DNA of 64,000 nt, taken from NCBI GenBank assembly GCA_963779765.1, contig CAVZZP010000002.1:992001-1056000 (forward strand). The letters are read 5' to 3'. Positions 19,805 through 27,651 of the stretch are shown here, piece after piece. Made by a program: the position numbers and the translations under genes. This DNA comes from Silicimonas sp963779765. Its GTDB lineage: Bacteria > Pseudomonadota > Alphaproteobacteria > Rhodobacterales > Rhodobacteraceae. Numbering within the stretch: the stretch's first letter is position 1; each line of letters begins with the position of its first letter. The notes beneath the pieces were generated by a model. It was given only the letters and a program-made list of their open reading frames with translations. It had not been told where the DNA came from and did no database searches.

Positions 19805-20116
19805 GAATCTCGCAGAATCTGGCAGGTCAGACCAGTGCGATCTGGATGCATTGTTCGCGGCGTCGGGATAGTGCGCCAGTCTGCAACGGAATTGGATGCC
19901 GTGCGAAGTCCATAAAAAGGCATATTTTATTTTATTATCAGGGTGTTATCGGATTTTTCAGGAATTCTTCATACAGCTGGAAAATTGTACGAACGACGCC
20001 AAACTCTCGCCACGTTTACACGGCCATATAGGGACATCCCAAGACGGACGGACCGTTTGTGAGAGGGCGGTTCGGGATCGTGGAGGGCCAACTGAGCGTG
20101 CTCAATGGAGGGACAT
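19805..20116. promoter_or_regulatory. AT-rich upstream region of the Flp pilin gene
   Basis: This 312-base gap contains an AT-rich island at about 19910-19990 (ATATTTTATTTTATTATC) that contrasts with the GC-rich surroundings. It lies between the divergent transglycosylase and pilin genes, so it should hold the pilin promoter. I could not assign -35/-10 boxes and found no TTAA-N7-TTAA CtrA site. A long AT-rich leader fits a strongly expressed pilin mRNA. Confidence 0.4.
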
Positions 20117-20308
20117 ATGAAACTGTTCAACGCTTTTCTGAATGATGAATCCGGCGCCGTCACGGTGGACTGGGTTGTGCTGACCGCCGCCATCGTCGGC
20201 CTCGGCATCGCTGTTCTGACCTCGGTCGGTGGTGGTACCACGACCCTGGCCAACAAGGTCTCGTCGCACATGGCGACGCAGAACGTCACCACTGCCTACG
20301 GCGGCTGA
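20117..20308 (+). CDS. Flp-type pilin 1
   Basis: 63 residues from ATG 20117 (GGAGGG at 20107-20112). A short leader ends in DESG, then AVTVDWVVLTAAIVGLG, the hydrophobic pilin core. In canonical Flp pilins the cleaved Gly is followed by four residues then Glu-Tyr; here those positions are Asp-Trp (G|AVTVDW). The prepilin peptidase encoded at 30148 is the likely processor. A strong hairpin follows at 20354, so this first pilin is probably the abundant subunit. The reading from 20105 (MEGH) overlaps the RBS and is rejected. Confidence 0.87.
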   Translation: MKLFNAFLNDESGAVTVDWVVLTAAIVGLGIAVLTSVGGGTTTLANKVSSHMATQNVTTAYGG

Positions 20309-20353
20309 CGCCATCCCGTCGGTTCCCAAACGGAACCGGCCGCGGGTACAGAG

Positions 20354-20386
20354 AAGGGGCTGCGCGGCGCGTGGCCCTTTTTCTTT
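20354..20386 (+). terminator. Intrinsic terminator after pilin 1
   Basis: AAGGG...CCCTT outer stem with an inner GC-rich stem-loop (GCGCGGCGCG) and then TTTTTCTTT. It lies 46 bases after the first pilin stop and 130 bases before the second pilin, so it should end most transcripts and let the first pilin be made in excess. Confidence 0.65.
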
Positions 20387-20515
20387 ACCTGAATTGGAAA
20401 CGGTCTGGCGACACCCCGAGGGACCGTGGTGCCGCCGCAGTAAGGCCACAATGTCTTGTGACACTTCCCACGGGACGACGATTGCCTCGACGGGCAAAGA
20501 TCTACGGAGTTGTAC

Positions 20516-20704
20516 ATGCGTGCCTACATTCAAAACTTCTGTCGTGACGAAGACGGTGCGGTCACCGTCGACTGGGTCGTGCTGACGGCGGCGATCGTCG
20601 GCATGGGCGTCATCGTGGTGACGACCGTGGCTCGGGGAGCGCTCGACCACACGTCCGGCCTCAACAGCCACCTCGCGAACGCCAACGTGACGACGTCTTA
20701 TTGA
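20516..20704 (+). CDS. Flp-type pilin 2
   Basis: 62 residues from ATG 20516 (GGAG at 20506-20509, six bases before). Leader ends DEDG, then AVTVDWVVLTAAIVGMG, differing from pilin 1 in one residue of that core; the C-terminal halves differ more (RGALDHTSGLNSHL versus pilin 1 TTTLANKVSSHM). Probably a duplicate of pilin 1 that serves as a minor pilin, or as an alternative major one. It stands between two likely terminators, so its level is set separately. Confidence 0.83.
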   Translation: MRAYIQNFCRDEDGAVTVDWVVLTAAIVGMGVIVVTTVARGALDHTSGLNSHLANANVTTSY

Positions 20705-20858
20705 CCCCGCGAAGATTGCACGCGGTCACGTCGACATTGCACGACTTGACCGCGTTCAATCCACGCTTTCGCCACAATCCTGCGCCATTCCCTGACGAAA
20801 CGACGAGGGTGCGGCGCAGAACGGTCGCCATCACCCGAGCTACCTGAGAGGGACCGAT

Positions 20859-21698
20859 ATGCGTTTTGTGTTTGGACTCGTCTTGCTGATCGGTATCGGT
20901 CTGGCAGGCGCCGCCGTCTACATGGCGAAGAACTTCATCGGCCAGCAGCAGGCCCAGCTCGCTGAAGCCGAAGCGGCCAAGCTGGCGATCGTGCCGACGA
21001 AAGATGTCTTCGTGGTCAACAAACAGCTTCGCTACGGACAGCGCCTCACCAAGGAAGACATAACAACCGTCCGCTGGCCCGAGGCGGGGATCCCCGAAGG
21101 TGCCTTCGCCTCCGAGGAAGAGCTCTTCCCGAAGGGCGATGACACCCTGCGTTCGGTCCTTCGTACGATGGAGCCAGGTGAAGCCGTCATGGCCATGAAA
21201 GTGACGGAGCCCGGCCAGCTTGCCGGCGTCGCCTCGCGTCTGGCCAAAGGAATGCGCGCTTTCGCGATCAACACCGACGTGACCTCGGGCGTGTCGGGCT
21301 TCCTGCGTCCCGGCGACCGCGTCGACGTCTATTGGACCGGCTCCGTCGGCAACGGCCAGGTCGTCACGAAGCTCATCCAGACGAACGTCCTCATCATCGC
21401 CATCGACCAGTCGGCGGACGAGGACCGCAACAGCCCCATCGTGGCCCGGACGGTGACGGTCGAACTGACCCCCCAGAACGTCGCATCGCTCGCCCAGGCC
21501 CAATCGGCCGGACGCCTGTCACTTTCGCTTCTGGGCGTCGAGGATACCACAGTCTCGGAAGCGGTCGAAGTCGATCTCAGGGACGTCCTCGGGATCGAGG
21601 AGCAGAAAGTGGTCGAGACGGTCGAGGAAGAGAAATGCTTCGTACGCCGCCGGAGCGGCGAGGAAATCACCTCGGTTCAGATCCCCTGCACCAACTGA
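20859..21698 (+). CDS. cpaB: Tad pilus assembly protein CpaB
   Basis: 279 residues, ATG 20859 with GAGAGGGA upstream. One N-terminal membrane helix (about 3-22), then an SAF domain (about 46-115: VPTKDVFVVNKQLRYGQRLTKEDI) and the RcpC/CpaB domain (RAFAINTDVTSGVSGFLRPGDRVDVYWTG in shorter pieces). It is an inner-membrane-anchored periplasmic protein that helps the secretin form the outer-membrane channel. The C-terminal CFVRRRSGEEITSVQIPC has two cysteines that could pair. A strong terminator follows at 21728. Confidence 0.93.
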   Translation: MRFVFGLVLLIGIGLAGAAVYMAKNFIGQQQAQLAEAEAAKLAIVPTKDVFVVNKQLRYGQRLTKEDITTVRWPEAGIPEGAFASEEELFPKGDDTLRSVLRTMEPGEAVMAMKVTEPGQLAGVASRLAKGMRAFAINTDVTSGVSGFLRPGDRVDVYWTGSVGNGQVVTKLIQTNVLIIAIDQSADEDRNSPIVARTVTVELTPQNVASLAQAQSAGRLSLSLLGVEDTTVSEAVEVDLRDVLGIEEQKVVETVEEEKCFVRRRSGEEITSVQIPCTN

Positions 21699-21727
21699 GA
21701 CCATCGGCAGTCGCGACTACCCTCAAA

Positions 21728-21761
21728 CGCGCCACCACATCCGGTGGCGCGCTTTGTTTTT
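21728..21761 (+). terminator. Intrinsic terminator after cpaB
   Basis: Nine-base perfect stem (CGCGCCACC / GGTGGCGCG) with a six-base loop (ACATCC), followed by CTTTGTTTTT. It separates cpaB from cpaC by a full transcription stop, so the downstream Tad genes need their own promoter. Confidence 0.88.
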
Positions 21762-21824
21762 GACGCTACCATTACCGTTGTGTTGCCCCTCGCCCACATC
21801 AGCATGGTCTTCCAAACCTCTGAT

Positions 21825-21843
21825 TGTTGAAAAATTTCCAACA
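21825..21843. promoter_or_regulatory. Imperfect palindrome upstream of cpaC
   Basis: A 19-base inverted repeat: TGTTG, an A/T core AAAAATTTC, then CAACA. It lies just before a TTGACG (21844-21849) and a TATAAG (21862-21867), spaced 12 bases, too close for a standard sigma-70 pair. The position 70 bases before the cpaC start makes it a candidate operator for the second half of the Tad operon. Confidence 0.4.
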
Positions 21844-21919
21844 TTGACGCATCGTCCGCGATATAAGGGCGCAGACCCGGAAAACTGAGGCGTGATCGGA
21901 AAGGCAGGTCACATGACTT

Positions 21920-23338
21920 TTGATAGAATTCTTGAAGGCGGCGCTATTAGGCATCGCCGTAACGGCCGCGACAGCATCCCCAGGCGGGGCGCAGTCATTG
22001 ACCATCATGCAAGGGGAGACGACGACGGCACTCCAGGTTCCGCTGAACCGGGCAGTCGTGGTCGAAGCTGAAAATCCCTTCGCTGAACTTTCTATCGCGA
22101 ACCCGGGCATTGCGGACATCTCGACATTGTCCGACCGCACGATCTACGTCCTCGGCAAGGCGCCGGGACGCACGACGCTGACACTTCTCGGCCCCGACGG
22201 CCGGCTCATCACGAACGTCGAGGTCCAGGTGACCCCCGACATCGCCGAGTTCAAAGAGCGTCTGCGGCAAATCCTTCCCGGCGAAGGCATCGAGGTCCGC
22301 ACCGCGAACGACGGCATCGTGCTGTCGGGCGTCGTCTCCTCGATCGAAAAGCTCGACCGGGCCCTCGATCTGGCCAGCCGCTATGCGCCTGATCGGGTCT
22401 CGAACCTCATGGTCGTTGGTGGCACTCACCAGGTGATGCTCAAGGTACGCTTCGCAGAAGTGCAGCGTACCGTGCTGAAGAGCCTCTCGTCGGGCCTCTC
22501 GATCGTCGAGGCTGGCTCCGACGCGGCGATTTCGGCCGCGGGCGGCTCCGGCTCGCTTGTTCCGGGCACCAGCATCGGTGCACCGGGCTCGACCATCCTG
22601 AACCTGAACAGCGCCGTCGCTGGACAGGCCGCCGTCGGCTTCGACATCGGTAGCGTGGCCTTTGCCGTGCTTCTGCAGGCGCTCGAGGAGAAAGACCTCG
22701 TCCGTACTCTGGCCGAGCCGAACCTGGTTGCACTAAGCGGTCAGCAGGCAAGCTTCCTCGCCGGTGGCGAGTATCCGATCCCCGTCGTCGACGACGATGG
22801 CGGCGTGACCATCGAGTACAAGCCCTTCGGTATCCAGCTTACCTTCACGCCCCGCGTGATCGATGGAAGCCGTATCAACCTTGAACTGAACGCGGCGGTT
22901 TCGGCCATCGACGGTCAGACCACGATCACCAACGCAGGCTTCGCGATCAACGGCTTCAGCCGCCGCGAGACCGAGACGACGGTCGAGATGATGGACGGGC
23001 AGAGCTTCGCGATCGCGGGTCTTCTGCAGGACGACTTCAACGACTCCGTCAATCAGGTGCCGTGGCTTGGCGACGTGCCGATCCTGGGCGCGCTGTTCCG
23101 CAGCACGAACTACCAGCGCAGCCAGTCGGAACTGGTCGTGATCATCACGCCGCACCTCGTGTCGCCGACGTCCGGTGAAGCGCTGGCGCTGCCGACCGAT
23201 CGCGTCCGCCCGCCCACGGAAAGCGAGCTGTTCCTCTTCGGACAGACCGCGCGTCCCGCAGGCGCACCCCGGAACGGTGCTGCGGCCGAAGTGGCCAAGC
23301 AGGACTTCGCCGGCTCCTATGGCTATGTGATGGAATGA
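21920..23338 (+). CDS. cpaC: Tad pilus secretin CpaC/RcpA
   Basis: 472 residues as read from a TTG at 21920. Signal peptide to about residue 24 (PGGAQS), a pilus/MSHA-type N-domain (about 35-110), a BON-like domain (about 105-165) and the C-terminal secretin domain with VPWLGDVPILGALFRS and LVVIITPHLV. It forms the outer-membrane channel of the pilus. The start is doubtful: ATG 21913 with GGCAGG upstream gives MTFDRIL in another frame, and removing one T at 21932-21933 continues as KAALLGIAV, a better signal peptide. That would be another +1 error; 21913 is then the true start. Confidence 0.92.
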   Translation: MIEFLKAALLGIAVTAATASPGGAQSLTIMQGETTTALQVPLNRAVVVEAENPFAELSIANPGIADISTLSDRTIYVLGKAPGRTTLTLLGPDGRLITNVEVQVTPDIAEFKERLRQILPGEGIEVRTANDGIVLSGVVSSIEKLDRALDLASRYAPDRVSNLMVVGGTHQVMLKVRFAEVQRTVLKSLSSGLSIVEAGSDAAISAAGGSGSLVPGTSIGAPGSTILNLNSAVAGQAAVGFDIGSVAFAVLLQALEEKDLVRTLAEPNLVALSGQQASFLAGGEYPIPVVDDDGGVTIEYKPFGIQLTFTPRVIDGSRINLELNAAVSAIDGQTTITNAGFAINGFSRRETETTVEMMDGQSFAIAGLLQDDFNDSVNQVPWLGDVPILGALFRSTNYQRSQSELVVIITPHLVSPTSGEALALPTDRVRPPTESELFLFGQTARPAGAPRNGAAAEVAKQDFAGSYGYVME

Positions 23339-23343
23339 GACCG

Positions 23344-23733
23344 ATGACCATGAACATCAAAACCCTTCTGGTCGGCGCGGCCGCGCTCGCACTGACCGCC
23401 TGTGGCGAAGCCACCCCGTCCTGGAACGCCGAAGCCGGCGCCTTCATCGACGAGGGCGGGTTCGGGAACCCCACGATGCACAACATGATGGCGCAGAAAT
23501 GCGCGGGTCAGGCGAAGGGATACATCGTCCCCGATCCGGTCGTGGCCCTGCATCCTTCCAGCACCACGGCAAACCCGGTCTACGCTCGCGGCTCGATCCG
23601 CTGCTCGGGACAACTGAACGGCAAGTACGCTCAGGTCATCTGGCAGGAATACATCCGCAGCGCAATTCCGCCCTCGACACTCGACGGCGGCGGCCTGCAG
23701 GCGATCGAAAGCGCGGCCGGCGGCGGCGCCTGA
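23344..23733 (+). CDS. Small Tad-locus lipoprotein
   Basis: About 129 residues with a lipoprotein signal (LALTAC, lipid cysteine near residue 20). The mature part has QKCAGQAKGYIV and a second cysteine in GSIRCSGQL. It sits where cpaD normally lies, between the secretin and cpaE, but is much shorter than CpaD (about 220 residues) and shows no CpaD domain that I recognise. A pilotin or CpaD-like role is inferred from position. ATGs at 23335, 23344 and 23350 are all in frame. A terminator-like hairpin follows at 23757. Confidence 0.7.
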   Translation: MTMNIKTLLVGAAALALTACGEATPSWNAEAGAFIDEGGFGNPTMHNMMAQKCAGQAKGYIVPDPVVALHPSSTTANPVYARGSIRCSGQLNGKYAQVIWQEYIRSAIPPSTLDGGGLQAIESAAGGGA

Positions 23734-23756
23734 TCCCGGCCACAGTATTGTTTCGG

Positions 23757-23784
23757 AGGGCGGCCAATGGCCGCCCTTCTTCTT
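23757..23784 (+). terminator. Hairpin between lipoprotein gene and cpaE
   Basis: GGGCGGCC / GGCCGCCC with a three-base loop (AAT), followed by TTCTTCTTT. It lies 24 bases after the lipoprotein stop and 170 bases before cpaE, so it may terminate or attenuate the cpaC transcript. Confidence 0.65.
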
Positions 23785-23952
23785 TGGGATCGTTGTTCGA
23801 AATCGAATAATTACGATCTTTTAGCCTCAATGTCGCCAACTTTGCCGGGCACCTGTTGCGGGTCGGGCGACATACGTCGAGTCGCGTCTCGTCCGTTCAG
23901 AATGCCGTGTGCCCCGCGCAAACGGGGCACCCATACGGAAGGACGTGAGGGT

Positions 23953-25200
23953 ATGACGAGCAACGTGGCCTTGCAGGATGAACCCGAACCGATCGTGGCC
24001 TGCACGATCAGCCGGGATGTCCAGAACTTCGATCTGCTGATCGAAGACATGGAAAGCCTCTGCGGCGAGAACTGGGGCGACCTGTCAGTCGACGACGCCG
24101 GCCTCTTCTTCGACCAACCCGAATCCGACACCCTCGAATTCGTCGTGATCGCAATCGACCAAGAGGACGAAGGCGATGGCGATCGCCTGGTCGACCTCGT
24201 CAAGCGCGCCTCGCAGCAGAAGATCAAGGTCCTGATCGTCGCCGAAGAGGTCAGCCCGATCCTCCTGCACCGCCTTCTCAAGATCGGGGCGCAAGAATTC
24301 ATTCCCTACCCCCTGCCCGACGGCGCGCTCAACGACGCCATCGAGCGGATGCGCGAACGCGCCAGCCAGGCCGAGATGGTCGCAGCGAACCTGCGCACCA
24401 ACCTCAAGGCCACCGGCGACCGCGATGGCGTCGTGATCCCCGTCCACGGGCTGGCCGGCGGCACGGGGGCGACGACCTTCGCCGTCAACCTCGCGTGGGA
24501 GCTTGCCAACATCGACGAGGGCGACGACGCGATGCGCGTCTGCCTGATCGACCTCGACCTCCAGTTCGGCTCGGTCTCGACCTACCTCGACCTGCCCCGT
24601 CGCGAGGCGGTGTTCGAGCTTCTCCAGGACACCTCGTCCATGGACAGCGAAAGCTTCATGCAGGCGCTTCTGACCTACGAGGAAAAGCTTCAGGTCATGA
24701 CCGCGCCAAGCGAGCTGATCCCTCTCGACATCATCGGCCAGAAGGATGTCCAGAAGATCATCGACATCGCCAAGTCGAACTTCGACTACGTCGTCATCGA
24801 CATGCCGACGACGGTCGTGATGTGGACCGAGACGGTCCTCACGGCGGCGCACGTCTATTTCGCGATGGTCGAGCTCGACATGCGATCGGCCCAGAACACC
24901 CTGCGCGTCATCCGGGCGCTCAAGGGCGAGGATCTGCCCTACCAGAAGCTGCGCTACGTGCTGAACCGCGCGCCCGGCTTCACCGACCTCAACGGCAAGA
25001 GCCGCGTCAAGCGCATGGCTGAAAGCCTCGACATCAAGATCGAGGTCCTGATGCCCGACGGCAGCAAGCAGGTTGCGCAGTCGAACGATCACGGCGTGCC
25101 GCTCTCGGAAGTCGCCGCCAAGAACCCCCTTCGGAAAGAGATCCAGAAGCTGGCCCTCTCGATCCACGAAACGAACATCGCGGCCGCCGAAGGCGCCTGA
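23953..25200 (+). CDS. cpaE: Tad pilus localisation ATPase CpaE/TadZ
   Basis: 415 residues from ATG 23953 (GAGG upstream). An atypical receiver-like domain occupies about 10-135 (LEFVVIAIDQ, LIVAEEVSPILLHRLLKIGAQEFIPYPL), followed by a MinD/ParA-type ATPase with a deviant Walker A loop GLAGGTGATTFAVNLAWE, then CLIDLDLQFGSVSTYLDLP and a VVIDMPTT strand. The family marks the pole or site where the Tad machine assembles. The long upstream reading from 23767 covers the hairpin and is rejected. It begins the cpaE-cpaF-tadBC-tadD-cpaA run. Confidence 0.94.
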   Translation: MTSNVALQDEPEPIVACTISRDVQNFDLLIEDMESLCGENWGDLSVDDAGLFFDQPESDTLEFVVIAIDQEDEGDGDRLVDLVKRASQQKIKVLIVAEEVSPILLHRLLKIGAQEFIPYPLPDGALNDAIERMRERASQAEMVAANLRTNLKATGDRDGVVIPVHGLAGGTGATTFAVNLAWELANIDEGDDAMRVCLIDLDLQFGSVSTYLDLPRREAVFELLQDTSSMDSESFMQALLTYEEKLQVMTAPSELIPLDIIGQKDVQKIIDIAKSNFDYVVIDMPTTVVMWTETVLTAAHVYFAMVELDMRSAQNTLRVIRALKGEDLPYQKLRYVLNRAPGFTDLNGKSRVKRMAESLDIKIEVLMPDGSKQVAQSNDHGVPLSEVAAKNPLRKEIQKLALSIHETNIAAAEGA

Positions 25201-25220
25201 TCTGAACAAGGAGCACTCCG

Positions 25221-26672
25221 TTGTTTTCCAAGTACAAGAAGGGCGATCAATCGCCCGGAAAGCCTGATCTCCAGCCGATCCAGGGCGGCCAGTCCAAGCC
25301 TACGTCCCGGCCCGTGTCGGTGCCGGCCCCGACGACGAGCCGCCGCCAGGTCAGCCGCGTTCCGGGCCAGCCCGCGCCGGTCGACAAGGAAAAGAAGCGC
25401 AAGGAGCGTTTGGGCGAGATCAAGCTCGAGCTTCACAAGCGGCTTCTAGACAACCTGAACCTCGGCGCACTCGAGACAGCCTCGGAAAGCGACCTGAGGT
25501 CCGAGATCGTCGCCATTTCGGGCGAAGCCCTCGATGAGATGGGCGTCGTTCTGAACCGCGAAGAGCGGCAGACGCTGAACCAGGACCTCTACGACGAGGT
25601 GACGGGCCTCGGCCCCCTCGAGCCGCTTCTGAAAGACGACTCGATCAACGATATTCTCGTGAACGGTCCGCAGCAGGTCTTCGTCGAAAGGGCCGGCAAG
25701 CTGGAACTGACCGACACGTCCTTCAAGGACGAGCGCCACCTTCTGCGGATCATCGACAAGATCGTGTCCGCCGTGGGCCGGCGGGTCGACGAATCGAACC
25801 CCTATGTCGACGCCCGTCTCGCGGACGGCTCGCGTTTCAACGCGATGGTGCCTCCTATCGCAGTCGACGGCTCGCTGGTCTCGATCCGTAAGTTCAAGAA
25901 GGAAAAGCTCGCGGTCGACGACCTCGTCAACTTCGGCGCCTTCACCGAGGAAATGGCGGCCTACCTCCAGGCAGCGGTGGCCACCCGCCTCAACATCATC
26001 GTCTCGGGCGGTACCGGCTCGGGCAAGACGACCACGCTGAACGCGCTGTCCTCCTTCATCGACAACGCCGAGCGCATCCTGACGATCGAGGATACGGCCG
26101 AACTTCAGCTTCAGCAGACCCACGTCGGCCGGATGGAAAGCCGGCCACCGAACGTCGAGGGCAAGGGCGCCGTCACGCAGCGCGACTGTCTGAGAAACGC
26201 CCTCCGGATGCGTCCCGACCGCATCATCGTCGGCGAGACGCGCGGCGAGGAAGTCATCGACATGCTCCAGGCCATGAACACCGGCCACGACGGTTCGATG
26301 ACGACGATCCACGCCAACTCCGCCCGCGACGGCGTCAGCCGTCTCGAGAACATGATCGCGATGGCTGGCATCGAGATGCCGATCAAGGCTGTTCGCTCGC
26401 AGATCGCATCGGCCGTCAACCTGATCGTGCAGGCGTCGCGTCTTCAGGACGGTTCGCGCCGGATGGTCTCGATCACCGAGGTGACGGGCATGGAAGGCGA
26501 GGTGATCTCGATGCAGGAGGTCTTCCGCTACCAGCGCGTCGGCCTCACCCCCGACAACAAGATCATCGGCCACTTCACGGCGACCGGCGTGCGCAGCCAC
26601 TTCTCGGAACGTTTCCGGATGTGGGGCTACGACCTTCCGGCGCAGATCTTCGAACCCTTCGCCGCGGAGTAG
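25221..26672 (+). CDS. cpaF: Tad pilus ATPase CpaF/TadA
   Basis: 483 residues, TTG start at 25221 with AAGGAG at 25208-25213. A basic, proline-rich N-terminus (about 1-70) precedes a GspE/PilT-type ATPase. Walker A GGTGSGKTTTLNAL lies near residues 262-270, the Asp box includes TIEDTAELQL, and Walker B sits in IIVGETRGEEVIDML, with a His box TTIHANS. It powers pilin addition. The secretion-ATPase family is usual in length. The 20-base gap to cpaE fits one transcript. Confidence 0.96.
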   Translation: MFSKYKKGDQSPGKPDLQPIQGGQSKPTSRPVSVPAPTTSRRQVSRVPGQPAPVDKEKKRKERLGEIKLELHKRLLDNLNLGALETASESDLRSEIVAISGEALDEMGVVLNREERQTLNQDLYDEVTGLGPLEPLLKDDSINDILVNGPQQVFVERAGKLELTDTSFKDERHLLRIIDKIVSAVGRRVDESNPYVDARLADGSRFNAMVPPIAVDGSLVSIRKFKKEKLAVDDLVNFGAFTEEMAAYLQAAVATRLNIIVSGGTGSGKTTTLNALSSFIDNAERILTIEDTAELQLQQTHVGRMESRPPNVEGKGAVTQRDCLRNALRMRPDRIIVGETRGEEVIDMLQAMNTGHDGSMTTIHANSARDGVSRLENMIAMAGIEMPIKAVRSQIASAVNLIVQASRLQDGSRRMVSITEVTGMEGEVISMQEVFRYQRVGLTPDNKIIGHFTATGVRSHFSERFRMWGYDLPAQIFEPFAAE

Positions 26673-26678
26673 CCTCAA

Positions 26679-27647
26679 ATGGTCATCAGCGCAGAACCAC
26701 TTATCTATGGCCTGATTTTCCTCGCGGTTCTCGCGCTGGTGCAGGGCATCTACCTCTCCGTCTTCGGCAAGTCGATCAGCCTCAACAGCCGCGTGAACCG
26801 CCGCCTCGAGATGCTCGAGAAAGGCGCCGGCCGCGAGCAGGTGCTGGAACAGCTCCGCAAGGAAATGTCCCAGCACATGAAGTCGAAGTCGATCCCGCTC
26901 TACGCGATCCTCGCCGACAAGGCCCAGAAGGCGAACATCGCCTTCACGCCGGGTCAGCTCATCATGGTGATGGGCGTGCTGACCATCGTCGCCTTCTTCC
27001 TTCTGACCTTCGGCACTGCGGCCTCGCTGCCGATCCGGCTGGTCCTGTCGCTGATGATGGGCGTGGGAGCGGTCTATATCTGGGTCAACCGCACCGCCAA
27101 GAAGCGCCTTGGGATGCTGGCAGAGCAACTTCCCGATGCGGTCGAGCTCATGGTGCGCTCGCTGCGCGTCGGCCACCCCTTCACTTCGGCGCTCCAGATC
27201 GTCGCGAAAGAAGTGCCCGACCCGCTGGGCACGGAAATGGGCGTCATATCGGACGAGGCCGCCTATGGCCGCGACGTGGGCGAAGCGCTCAAGTCGATGG
27301 CCGAACGGATGGATATGCAGGATCTGCGCTTCCTCGCCGTCGCGGTGACGATCCAGCAGACCTCGGGCGGTAACCTGGCCGAGATCCTCGACGGTCTCGC
27401 CAAGGTCGTGCGCTCGCGCTTCCGGCTGTTCCGCCGGGTCAAGGCGATCACCGCCGAAGCGAAGTGGTCGGGCATGTTCCTGTCGCTGTTCCCGATCCTG
27501 GCGCTCGTGATGATCAACGTCATCCAGCCCAACTATTACGACGACGTGAAAGAGACAGCCTACTTCATCCCCGCCTGCCTCGTCGTCGCAGCCTTCCTCA
27601 CCGTGAACATCTTCGTGATGCGCATGCTCGTGAACATCAAGGTCTAG
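26679..27647 (+). CDS. tadB: Tad inner-membrane platform protein TadB
   Basis: 322 residues. Membrane helices near 8-28, about 85-125 (two) and two at the C-terminus, with a type II secretion F-domain (T2SSF, about 150-280: LPDAVELMVRSLRVGHPF, TSGGNLAEILDGLAKVVRSR). TadB and TadC form the platform beneath the pilus on which CpaF acts. It follows cpaF after 6 bases and precedes tadC after 4. Confidence 0.94.
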   Translation: MVISAEPLIYGLIFLAVLALVQGIYLSVFGKSISLNSRVNRRLEMLEKGAGREQVLEQLRKEMSQHMKSKSIPLYAILADKAQKANIAFTPGQLIMVMGVLTIVAFFLLTFGTAASLPIRLVLSLMMGVGAVYIWVNRTAKKRLGMLAEQLPDAVELMVRSLRVGHPFTSALQIVAKEVPDPLGTEMGVISDEAAYGRDVGEALKSMAERMDMQDLRFLAVAVTIQQTSGGNLAEILDGLAKVVRSRFRLFRRVKAITAEAKWSGMFLSLFPILALVMINVIQPNYYDDVKETAYFIPACLVVAAFLTVNIFVMRMLVNIKV

Positions 27648-27651
27648 GCCC

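Noticed and set aside
19921..19990. CtrA-type site (TTAA-N7-TTAA) before the pilin gene
   Set aside because: The stretch is AT-rich but no such spaced pair is present.
20102..20671. A 189-residue minus-strand frame over the pilin genes
   Set aside because: Shadow of two short pilins whose sequences are clearly of the Flp type; no RBS or domain.
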